64,000 nucleotides of DNA from Chaetoderma sp. LZ-2023a. Its lineage: Eukaryota; Mollusca; Caudofoveata; Chaetodermatida; Chaetodermatidae. Below are positions 47,573 to 57,424 of this stretch, piece after piece. The notes under the pieces were generated by a model. It searched no databases, was not told the origin of the DNA, and saw only the letters and a program-made list of their open reading frames with translations. The translations under genes and the position numbers were made by a program. The first letter of the stretch is position 1, and the number at the start of each line of letters is the position of its first letter. The stretch is taken from positions 1 through 64,000 of the forward strand of contig JAVVLW010001268.1 of the NCBI GenBank assembly GCA_034401795.1. The letters run 5' to 3'.

Positions 47573-49100
47573 TTGTCATCATACTAGTGGTCCTAAACCG
47601 GACAACCGTTCTAAATCGGACAACCGTATTAAGTGTAAAGTGTTAAAAACTGTGATGACAGTGTTTAGACGTTAGGAGTCTTACGCATGTGGGTGCGGTT
47701 CTCATACGAATGAGGTTATGATTTCTACAAGTTACAAGTTACAAGTTCGACCAATTGTGAGCAAAATGTGACAATCGATTGCTGTCGCATTCTCATGATG
47801 TAAAGGCTTCCAAGACACACATTGCCGGTTATGTGATTTCTCCCGACGTCACGAACCCCATTTCAGCGCGTATGCAAAATAAACCCAAATACCAATACGT
47901 ATATTTGCAAGCGTGTAAATTGTAATCTTGTCCAAAGACTTTCACAAAATCACTTCAGTCCTTCCTCAGAATTTGCTACAGGAATTCTTGAAATTTGCTC
48001 CGATAATGGAAACGGAATGTGTAAATGACGTCTAGAGCTTAATGCGCGTCGTCAGAACTACTTTTTCAGTATTCGTTAGTTCTTCAACGCCATTGTCAGA
48101 CGTTGAGGACGTTATACAGCTGGAGTTATTCAATATATACACGTTTCTAGCTAAATTGTACATATCTGATACCAATTTCAATGAGTATTTTGTGAGTTAA
48201 TGATTCTTTGGGTTTCTGTATATAGTAAGACATTTTATAAACCCGGATTGTCTACTTGCTAGTCTCGATAATTTTGTAATCTTTGGCCGTTCACTGCATG
48301 TTGAACACCCAGTTTTCGCAAACGGAAATCGAACCCCAGATTCAAGGCTTGAAGGCGACTAGCATACTGCCTAACTCAGACCAGTGTTATAAATCATTTA
48401 CAGGAGTTTGCCAGATTACAGTTAATTATCATTTTGTATAAATGTTTGTTGTGATCAAGATCTTGACATTATAATTATCTGCACATACAGTGAGTGAGTG
48501 ACATAGTTTGTGATTATAACTTAAGTTTATGCTGTAATGTCATGCACTTTCTGTGATAAGGAAACATGTCAGTCCACGATACCACATTCCAGACATTCTT
48601 GTCAAAAAGGAATCTGACTTCAGTTTGTCTGTGGGATGTCAGTAAATCTGTCAGCACAGACTATGGAAGCGTGGAAATTAACCGATTGAACTTAAATCTT
48701 GCAAAGTTTATAAAGACAGTTTATTTTTGTACCATAACCTAGTGACTTCTTTGCAGATCCTGTAGTTAGTGTATATAAAATATATTAAGACACTCTTGAT
48801 GATAAAGTGATTCGTGAACCATATTCTATTCCTCTACATTTACGATTCACAACACCAGTGATGCCAAAACTAAATTTAGCAGTGCATTTATGTCCTGTCA
48901 ATTGCATATCATCAATCAATGATTGTTCTGCTTGTCTGGCATGCTTGAAGGATGTGTCATACTATTATGTATACACAACACTTATGTTGCATTAATGCTT
49001 GCATATATTCAAGCAGAAAAAGACTGCAATTCAATGTGTAAAGATTGTTACAAGAGTAACCCTTCCACTGAACATATTTTCTGTCACTAAGCGATCGACA
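47573..49100 (+). promoter_or_regulatory. WNK upstream region and probable 5' untranslated sequence
   Basis: The 1.5 kb between the LINE tail and the WNK start codon holds no long coding frame. The promoter and 5' untranslated region of the WNK transcript most likely lie here. A TATATAAAA string occurs at about 48772 and a weak acceptor-like TTCTTTGCAG at about 48747, but no transcription start can be fixed from sequence alone. Confidence 0.35.
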
Positions 49101-50387
49101 ATGAGTAAAAATAAGGCTCCTCCAGAGCTTAATGGAGATTTTTCCCAGCCATCTGATCATTCCGAAGATGTAACTCGTAATGATGTGACACGCGGAAGAA
49201 TTTCATCTGGTAATACCGGTTCAAAATCAGTATTTAGGCCTTTTCGACGTCCGTATTTTACCAGTGATATGGGGCAGAGATTTACAGTTAAACGATCAGG
49301 TGATCAGCAAGGTTTATCAGGAGCATGTCGCAGTGTAATGGGGAATTCTGAGAAGACCTCGTATCATCGTTCAACTGGACAAGGTAGAATGAAGAGACCA
49401 ACATCACTTAAAGAAACTAAGATTGGCCCTGAATATCATGGCACAAAAGTAAAGCTCTCTGGTAATGCAGGAGAGAGTGGGAGGAAACGTGGCTTTAGAC
49501 TATCTGAAGTGCAATATGCAAAATCTAGTGATGTTAGTAGCTCAGATTCAGACTTTGCATCTCAGGAATCACAGGTGCACTCAAAGAGTTTAGCGTCAGA
49601 GAAGTGTGTTGAGAATGAGTGTCATGTAAATAGCCTACCCGCAAAGAAGGAGCATACACTAATACAAGATAGCAAAGCAAGGACTAGCTCTTTACCATGT
49701 GTGCTCAGTACGACTGAGGTTGAATCTGTAGATAAACTACAACGTATAGCCAATGTTGGTTGTGTTGAAGAATTAGAAAGTGTACATACATATATAGCTA
49801 ATGATAGTTTAACCAATGAAATTGTACAGTCAGAGCCAAAAACTGCTCTTAAGAAAGGCGGGAAGATAATTCCACGATTAAAAAAATCTGTTACAATCGA
49901 TGAGACAGTATTAGAAATCCCAGAGTCATCCGTCTGCATTAAACCTGTTGAGTTGGAATCTTCAACTTTACAGATTCCACAAAGCATTATAGAAAGTAGT
50001 GTCATAGTAAGTGTAAATATAACATTACCCTCAGAAACTTGTTCTGACTTATCGAATGCAAGTATCGATAGTGGATTAGGAGGATCTAGTTCTGTTTTGA
50101 AAACAAAAGATGAAGCTGTTGTTCATCATAAGAAGTTCATTGTTCAACAAGTAGTTGAAGAAACACAAGATAAACGGGAGGCTTCTGAGACTCGAGAAAG
50201 CGAAGCTCAACAAAAACGTGAAGGACTTGATGCACAGAAGGAAGATCAGGAAGAGAAGGCAGTGTCCAATTCCCCAGATGGTCGCTTCATGAAGTTTGAT
50301 GTTGAGATTGGACGTGGCTCATTTAAGACGGTGTATAAAGGCTTGGATACAGACACAGGTGTGGCTGTTGCTTGGTGTGAGCTACAG
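49101..50387 (+). CDS. WNK: WNK (with-no-lysine) kinase, first coding exon
   Basis: WNK kinases are Ser/Thr kinases that sense chloride and osmotic state and activate SPAK/OSR1, which control cation-chloride cotransporters. This exon encodes 429 residues. Residues 1-390 are polar, Ser-rich and probably disordered, with a charged Glu/Lys/Arg/Gln stretch at about 345-390. The kinase domain opens at about 395 with [21 protein letters not shown]409 sits in the glycine-rich loop, and C426 (VAWCELQ) stands where other kinases have the beta-3 lysine; this pairing is diagnostic of WNK. The ATG at 49101 has A at -3 and the frame has no upstream ATG. The exon ends in phase 0 at CTACAG with donor GTGAGC at 50388, the boundary I recall for vertebrate WNK exon 1. 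The rest of the kinase is not in the window. The frame is undamaged, so it is probably a live gene. Confidence 0.93.
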
Positions 50388-50831
50388 GTGAGCTAGTACA
50401 TAATGTGTTATGTTGTTAGCTTGTTGCATAGCATTTTGTATGTTTGGTGTGTGATAATCGCTGATATGACATGTCATCTATGTGATTATGGAGTGTGTTT
50501 TGTCACTAATCCTTTTTGAATCTGTTCATTTGCATACGTTACTAGAGGCTGTCAATGGAACATCTCAAACTTTATTAGTTGTTATTAATTATACACCATG
50601 ATAGCCTTTAAGCCTAATCCAAATGTAGATGAAGTTTAGCAGACATGCTTCATGGTTGCACACTGCAATCAGATTTCTTGTTAGAACTACTGCATGATAT
50701 TTTGATTATATCAGGAATACTACTGGTACTTACAGATAGGCGTGCACGATTAATCGAGGTATATTTCAAGAAAAAGTTAAAATCCATTCTCTAAAATGGT
50801 TGCACAGAGAAATTACCGTGAAAGTTGGACA
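50388..50831 (+). other. Start of WNK intron 1
   Basis: The donor GTGAGC follows the exon directly and the frame stops within a few codons. AT-rich intronic sequence runs to the first DIRS terminus. No second WNK exon (expected to continue the kinase N-lobe) was found up to 64000, so the intron is at least 13.6 kb. Confidence 0.75.
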
Positions 50832-50993
50832 TTCTCCTTCGATCAATACTCACCATTCTGTTACTTCTGATATACAGCTGGCCCTGACAGCGGCTCTAGG
50901 ATTATAGACTTAGAAAGCTTTACCGACTCCTGGGAACCGGGTACCCGGCTCCCCACTGCCGAGTACCCGTTTACCATAGAGCTCATTCTTGTT
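50832..50993 (+). mobile_element. DIRS element E: left terminal fragment
   Basis: A 162-bp left end (starting TTCTCCTTCG) of a DIRS-type retroelement, cut off inside its terminal region by the left end of element A. Its right part is not in the window. It is the outermost and so the oldest insertion of the nest. Fossil. Confidence 0.75.
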
Positions 50994-53900
50994 TTCTCCT
51001 TCGATCAATACTCACCATTCTGTTACTTCTGATATACAGCTGGCCTTGACAGCGGCTCTAGGATTATAGACTTAGAAAGCTTTACCGACTCCTGGGAACC
51101 GGGTACTCGGCTCCCAACTGCCGAGTACCCGTTTACCATAGAGCTCATTCTTGTTTGCATAGCGACAAGAGCAATACATGCTTTTTGCATTAAGGATTTT
51201 AGTGTTTTAAAATAATCTAAGTCTTTAATCAGTGATAGTTTGTGTGTTCTGAAAGGATTAACTAAGGACTATGGAGAATACCGCCCAAGACAACCAGGTT
51301 GTATTGTTCTTTATTATCCATAGTTAAAAGACTTCGGTCTCTAAATTTCGTTGTGTCGCATGTTCCAATTTCTGTCCCCATAGAATCTGGGACGTGTGCT
51401 AACAACGATATATGCCAGACGATCGCCTTCTTTAAACCCCAACAGGCGATCGGCAGATATGAAAATAGGTGTTTGCTACGGTATTTCTAACACGAATATC
51501 GGCTGACGTCGTTCTCCGTAGAATCCGAGCGGGTGACGTCACACCCGGTCGCTCGGATGTTTATGTGAAGAAAAATTTTTTCATTAATTCGCGCATCTTA
51601 TTCTGGGTGCTGCGTACTAAAAATGGTACCGGAAACTTTAGAATGATCAAGTTTACGTGTGATCACGATCGGTTTGCAATGATCGGTGGTTTCAAAATTC
51701 TTGAGTAGATGTGTGGTCTGCGGTTTTACCGTGTGAGACAGCAGTTTTGTTATACATTTTGTTGTTTTCACATATCGTGCTGCGTTCGTTAGGAGTATAA
51801 TTTATATTGATTAGTAAATATACCCTGAATGCTATGCGATATGATTCCTGGAGCCGTTACACATCCTGGAGGATCTATTATGGGTGTGTTGTGCCCGCCG
51901 CGTACTTGTCGTCATAATCAATGCGATCGTTGTTGTAACGTGGCGGGGTGGGGTGCGGGGAGGTTACGGTTAATTTATGAGTCAAATTATTTGAAAATTA
52001 ATTGTCTGCCTTCCATCCGGGTCTCGTTCCGCTTGTTTATTGTAGGTTTGTGCTTATTTTATAGGCCAAGCCAGCCCCGCCATCATGTGACGACTGCCAT
52101 AAGTTTGTCCGTGTAATGTTCAAGGACCATGTCTGTTTTATGTGTGCCCTGTGTAATATAGATCATAGGTGTAATGTTTGTGCAGTGTGGTCCGTCGAAA
52201 CGATGGTTAAGTTCCTTGCCCAGAAGGACTTGGCTGGGTCTGACGCGGGGTCAGGCGGTCCGAGAGTAAATCGTGGAGCGCCCGGTTCGGCCGGTGCGGG
52301 TGCTCCACGTCCCCAGCTGGAGGTGGCGGAGATGGCACCGCCGGCGTGGTTTGGTCCGGCTCTGCAGGGTTTTTTCTGCATAGCGTTCTGACCACGCTGG
52401 TGTCGTCCCTGCTACCAAAGGTTGGGGGGCAGTTTCTCCCCATGCCTGGTACGGATCCTGTCCTCGGACAGGATTCTGGACTGGTTACCGAGGGGGCCGT
52501 CTCGTACGGCCCCCTGGCAGTCCCGTCTGGCTTCGGCCAGACGGGTTTCTGTTTCTCTGCGGCCACCTCCGGGTGGTCCAGTAGCGGTGGCCGGTCCGTC
52601 AGGTGTGGGAGCCGTCCGCCAGGACGGTTCCACGGTTGACTCGTCTAGTGACGACTCTTCGGAGTCTGAAGACGAGGAGGCCGAGGAGGAGAGGTTGCTG
52701 CGGCCCGTGAAGCCGCAGGTGGAGAATATGGAGGTTGATTCCGTCCTAGACGGAACCGGCCTCCATTTGTCTGGTTTGGCGCAAGCCAGGTCAGCGGCTC
52801 CGCCTGTGGCTGAGGCAAATCCGTTACCGTGCACCGGTTCCGTGCGGCTTGGTTTGGCACCAGCCGTCACGGGAACGGGTGTGCCGGGCCGGACGTGGTA
52901 CTCACCTATCTCGCCTGGTCCGGCAGTCGGACGTGAGGTGCCGTGGGCGCCCGTGTCCGGCTATGGTTCCGCGACTGCTACGGGTCCGTACAGTTTTCCG
53001 TGTGGACCTACCCCATGGACCGGAGTGTTTCATGGGGTGGCGGCGGAACCGTGTGGTACCGGAGTGCCTGGCGTGTCAGACGTGGCTCCTTGCTGGGAGG
53101 CCGTGGCTGGCAGACCCGTGAGCACGTCAACGGGTGACGTGTTTGCGGGGGTGTCTTCATCGGAGGTAGATTGGTCAGATGCTCTGGCGTGGCTAGCCAG
53201 GGTTGACCCGTCTGTGGTTTCGGCCACGGCCGATGAAGATGCGCCCCGTCCGTCGGTTGCGTCGATCAGGACGGGGATTTTGCCCGCGGCCCGGATCCAG
53301 TCAGTGGGACTGGATCCACGGTTCATAGAATGGTTGGATGCTATTTATAGCAAACAACTGATGACCAAGGGTCAGCTCCCTGCGGCCTCCAGGGAGGTGC
53401 GGGCAAGATGTCGTATTCCGCGGGGGGAATACGACAGGTATGGTGTAGTCCCGTCGGTCACGGAGGATGACCGATGGGTACTGGGCGTCCAGAGTGCCGT
53501 GCCGGGTCACCCCGGTCCGGCACTTGTGGACATGTCTCAGGTACACCAGGAAGAAGTCCTGTCCCTATGCGATGAGGGTGTGAGGGCAGCGATGAGCGCT
53601 GTCAACCACTCTTATCGTCTCCTTCAGTCGGTGTGGGCTGAAGCGGGGCAGGCCACCCTGTGCCACCTGTGGAGCTTTCATGTGTCAATGACGGCCTGGT
53701 GCTGTCGATGGACGCATTGGCAAGGGTGCAAGCGCGTGTGACGAAATCCAGGAGGCAAATGGTCATTGACCATATGCGTCCGGCTACGGCAGTCAGGGAG
53801 CGTCTCCTTGGGACACCCCTGACAGGGCCTAGCATCTTCGGTTAGCGGTAAACCTACAGCTAGAGCTAGTGCGACAAGCGCATGCACTAGGGTCTGTGGG

Positions 53901-54220
53901 GAAACCGCTAACGGGACAACCTTCAAAGGAGCAGAAGAAGCATAAGGGCAAGGCGAAAGCTAGGCCTGTTGCGACTTCTGCTTCAGCTGGGGTTTCAGAG
54001 CCGCCGCCGGCCAGGAAGGTTGTAGAGGCGCCTACCCTCCCCAATGTTGCTCCTGACCGCCCTAGAGGCGGGAAGGGTAAGGGTAAGGCCTCAAAGGGCG
54101 GACAGAAGGGGCCGAAGCGTACCTGAGTGTACGAAAGCTCCCTTCATATCCGCCTGGACCGCGCCTGTGTGACAGGAACAGCGGTGCCAGTTATACCCGT
54201 CGTGCCTAGAGCGAAATGGT
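50994..54220 (+). mobile_element. DIRS element A, left part (terminal repeat and gag-like region)
   Basis: This starts with a left terminus like that of element B, followed by the 5' untranslated region and a gag-like coding region at about 52116-54126 closely similar to that of B. It is cut at 54220 by the insertion of B and resumes at 61329. The coding part is broken in several places. It is older than B but the same subfamily, with high similarity by eye. Confidence 0.85.
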
Positions 54221-54232
54221 TTCTCCTTCGAT

Positions 54233-54375
54233 CAATACTCACCATTCTGTTACTTCTGATATACAGCTGGCCCTGACAGCGGCTCTAGGATTATAGACTT
54301 AGAAAGCTTTACCGACTCCTGGGAACCGGGTACCCGGCTCCCCACTGCCGAGTACCCGTTTACCATAGAGCTCAT
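54233..54375 (+). repeat. Left inverted terminal repeat of DIRS B
   Basis: 143 nt from CAATACTCAC to CCATAGAGCTCAT, the reverse complement of 61149-61291. It contains the 12-nt palindrome CCGGGTACCCGG at 54326-54337. The 12 outer bases TTCTCCTTCGAT are specific to the left end. Confidence 0.92.
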
Positions 54376-54497
54376 TCTTGTTTGCATAGCAACAAGTGCA
54401 ATACATGCTTTTCGCATTAGGGATTTTAGTGTTTTTTAAAAAGATTCTAAGTCTTTAATCGGTGATAGTTTGTGCGCTAAAGGAATAACTAAGGACT

Positions 54498-54716
54498 ATG
54501 GAGAATACCGCCCAAGATAACCAGGTTGTATTGTTCTTTATATCCATAGTTAAAAGACTTAGGTCTCTAAATTTCGTTGTGTCGCATGTTCCAATTTCTA
54601 ACCCCATAGAATCTGGGACGTGTGCTAGCAACGATATATGCCAGACGATCGCCTTCTTTAAACCCCAACAGGCGATTGGCAGATATGAAAATAGGTGTTT
54701 GCTACGGTATTTCTAA
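54498..54716 (+). CDS. Small 72-codon frame in the DIRS 5' region
   Basis: ATG at 54498, starting MENTAQDNQVV and ending CLLRYF. The identical 72-codon frame is present in element D at 63234-63452. It lies between the left terminal repeat and the gag-like ORF. No domain is recognised. It may be an upstream frame affecting translation, or open by chance in two young, near-identical copies. Part of a mobile element. Confidence 0.35.
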   Translation: MENTAQDNQVVLFFISIVKRLRSLNFVVSHVPISNPIESGTCASNDICQTIAFFKPQQAIGRYENRCLLRYF

Positions 54717-55429
54717 CACGAATATCGGCTGACGTCGTTCTCCGTAGAATCCGAGCGGGTGACGTCACACCCGGTCACTCGGATGTTTATGTGAAGAAAA
54801 ATTTTTTCATTAATTCGCGCATCTTATTCTGGGTGCTGCGTACTAAAAAATGGTACCGGAAACTTTAGAATGATCAAGTTTTTCGTGTGATCACGATCGG
54901 TTTGCAATGATCGGTGGTTTCAAAATTCTTGAGTAGATGCGTGGTCTGCGGTTTTACCGTGTGAGACAGCAGTTGTTATACATTTTGTTGTTTTCTTCAC
55001 ATATCGTGCTGCGTTCGTTAGGAGTATAATTTATATTGATTAGTAAATATACCCTGAATGCTATGCGATATGATTCCTGGAGCCGTTACACATCCTGGAG
55101 GATCTATTATGGGTGTGTTGTGCCCGCCGCGTTCTTGTCGTCATAATCAATGCGATCGTTGTTGTAACGTGGCGGGGTGGGGTGCGGGAGGTACGGTTAA
55201 TTTATGAGTCAAAATATTTGAAAATTAATTGTCTGCCTTCCATCCGTGTCTCGTTCCGCTTGTTTATTGTAGGTTTGTGCTTATTTTATAGGCCAAGCCA
55301 GCCCCGCCATCATGTGACGACTGCCATAAGTTTGTCCGTGTTATGTTCAAGGACCATGTCTGTTTTAGGTGTGCCCTGTGTAATATAGATCATAGGTGTA
55401 ATGTTTGTGCAGTGTGGTCCGTCGAAACG

Positions 55430-57424
55430 ATGGTTAAGTTCCTTGCCCAGAAGGACTTGGCTGGGTCTGACGCGGGGTCAGGCGGTCCGAGAGGAAATCG
55501 TGGAGCGCCCGGTTCGGCCGGTGGGGGTGCTCCACGTCCCCAGCTGGAGGTGGCGGAGATGGCACCGCCGGCGTGGTTTGGTCCGGCTATGCAGGGTTTT
55601 CTGCATAGCGTTCTGCCCACGCTGGTGTCGTCCCTGCTACCAAAGGTTGGGGGGCAGTTTCTCCCCATGCCTGGTACGGATCCTGTCTTCGGACAGGATT
55701 CTGGACTGGTTACCGAGGGGGCCGTCTCGTACGGCCCCCTGGCGGGTCCGTCTGGCTTCGGCCAGACGGGTTCTGTCTCTCTGCGGCCACCTCCGGGTGG
55801 TCCAGTAGCGGTGGCCGGTCCGTCAGGTGTGGGAGCCGTCCGCCAGGACGGCTCCACGGTTTATTCGTCTAGTGACGGCTCTTCGGAGTCTGAAGACGAT
55901 GAGGCCGAGGAGGAGAGGTTGCTGCGGCCCGTGAAGCCGCAGGTGGAGAATATGGAGGTTGATTCCGTCCTGGACGGAACCGGCCTCCATTTGTCTGGTT
56001 TGGCGCAAGCCAGGTCAGCGGCTCCGCCTGCGGCTGAGGCCAATCCGTTACCGTGCACCGGTTCCGCGCGGCTTGGTTTGTCACCAGCCGTTAGGGGAAC
56101 CGGTGTGCCGGGCCAGGCGTGGTACTCACCTATCTCGCCTGGTCCGGCAGCCGGACATGGGGTGCCGTTGGCGCCCGTGGCCGGCTATGGTTCCGCGACG
56201 GTTACGGGTCCGTACGGTTTTCCGTGCGGACCTACCCCATGGACCGGAGTGTTTCATGGGGTGGCGGCGGAACCATGTGGTAGCGGAGTGCCTGGCGTGT
56301 CAGCCGTGGCTCCTGGCCGGGAGGCCATGGCTGGCAGACCCGTAAACATGTCAACGGGTGACGTGTTTGCGGGAGTATCTTCTTCGGAGTTAGACTGGTC
56401 TGATGCTCTGGCGTGGCTAGCCAGAGTTGACCCGTCTGTGGTTTCGGCCACGGCCGATGAAGATGCGCCCCGTCCGTCGGTTGCGTCGATTAGGACGGGG
56501 ATTTTGCCCGCGGCCCGGATCCAGTCAGTGGGACTGGATCCACGGTTCATTGAATTGTTGGATGCTATTTATAGCAAACAACTTATGACCAAGGGTCAGC
56601 TCCCTGCGGCCTCCAGGGAGGTGCGGGCAAGGTGCCGTATTCCGCGGGGTGAATACGACAGGTATGGTGTAGTCCCGTCGGTCACGGAGGATGACCGATG
56701 GGTACTGGGCGTCCAAAGTGCCGGTTCGGGTGGTCCCGGTCCGGCACTAGTGGATAAGGCCCAGGTACACCAGGAAGAAGTCCTGGCCCTATGCGATGAG
56801 GGTGTGAGGGCAGCCATGAGTGCTGTCAATCACTCCTATCGCCTACTTCAGTCGGTGTGGGCTGAAGCGGGGGCAGGCCACCCTGTGCCACCTGTGGCGC
56901 TATCGTGCGTTAATGACGGCTTGGTGCTGTCAATGGACGCATTGGCAAGGGTGCAAGCGCGTGTGACGAAGTCCAGGAGGCAAATGGTCATTGACCATAT
57001 GCGTCCGGCTACGGCAGTCAAGGAGCGTCTTCTTGGGACGCCCCTGACAGGGCCTAGCATCTTTGGTGGCCAGGCGCGGGCCATCTTAGAGGACACCGCC
57101 AGCATTGCGCAGAATCGGTTAGCGGTGAATCTCCAGCTAGAGCTGGTGCGGCAAGCGCACGCACTAGGGGCTGTGGGCAAGCCGCTAACCGGACAGCCTT
57201 CTAAGAAACAGAAGAAGCATAAGGGCAAGGCGAAAGCCAGGCCTATTGCGGCTTCTGTTTCGGCTGGGTTTTCTGAGCCGCCGCCGGCAAAGAAACCCAG
57301 GAAGGCTGTAGAGGCGCCTACCCTTCCCAATGTTGCTCCTGACCGCCCTAGAGGTGGTAAGGGCAAGGGGAAGGGTAAGGGTAAGGCCTCAAAGGGCGGA
57401 CAGAAGGGGCCGAAGCGTACCTGA
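55430..57424 (+). CDS. DIRS B gag-like protein
   Basis: The frame is open from 55343. The first ATG at 55343 would add 29 residues with a dense cysteine cluster (CFRCALCNIDHRCNVC); the next ATG at 55430 gives a 664-residue product starting MVKFLAQKDLAG. The first 200 residues are rich in Gly, Pro and Ser, followed by an acidic run (SSESEDDEAEEERLL). The middle has GDVFAGVSSSELDWSDALAW and FIELLDAIYSKQLMTKGQLP. The C-terminus is strongly basic (KKQKKHKGKAKARP and repeated GKGKGK), suited to nucleic-acid binding. Position before reverse transcriptase and the basic tail support a gag-like role, as for ORF1 of other DIRS elements. Its end overlaps the start of the next open frame. Confidence 0.75.
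   Translation: MVKFLAQKDLAGSDAGSGGPRGNRGAPGSAGGGAPRPQLEVAEMAPPAWFGPAMQGFLHSVLPTLVSSLLPKVGGQFLPMPGTDPVFGQDSGLVTEGAVSYGPLAGPSGFGQTGSVSLRPPPGGPVAVAGPSGVGAVRQDGSTVYSSSDGSSESEDDEAEEERLLRPVKPQVENMEVDSVLDGTGLHLSGLAQARSAAPPAAEANPLPCTGSARLGLSPAVRGTGVPGQAWYSPISPGPAAGHGVPLAPVAGYGSATVTGPYGFPCGPTPWTGVFHGVAAEPCGSGVPGVSAVAPGREAMAGRPVNMSTGDVFAGVSSSELDWSDALAWLARVDPSVVSATADEDAPRPSVASIRTGILPAARIQSVGLDPRFIELLDAIYSKQLMTKGQLPAASREVRARCRIPRGEYDRYGVVPSVTEDDRWVLGVQSAGSGGPGPALVDKAQVHQEEVLALCDEGVRAAMSAVNHSYRLLQSVWAEAGAGHPVPPVALSCVNDGLVLSMDALARVQARVTKSRRQMVIDHMRPATAVKERLLGTPLTGPSIFGGQARAILEDTASIAQNRLAVNLQLELVRQAHALGAVGKPLTGQPSKKQKKHKGKAKARPIAASVSAGFSEPPPAKKPRKAVEAPTLPNVAPDRPRGGKGKGKGKGKASKGGQKGPKRT

Noticed and set aside
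48795-48995. A 62-codon frame just upstream of WNK (MIREPYSIPLHL)
   Set aside because: It lies in the probable WNK 5' untranslated region, has no domain, and is in a different frame from the WNK start.
51299-51708. Short frames in the 5' region of DIRS element A as host exons
   Set aside because: The same sequence recurs in elements B and D, so it is retroelement untranslated sequence and not WNK exon sequence.
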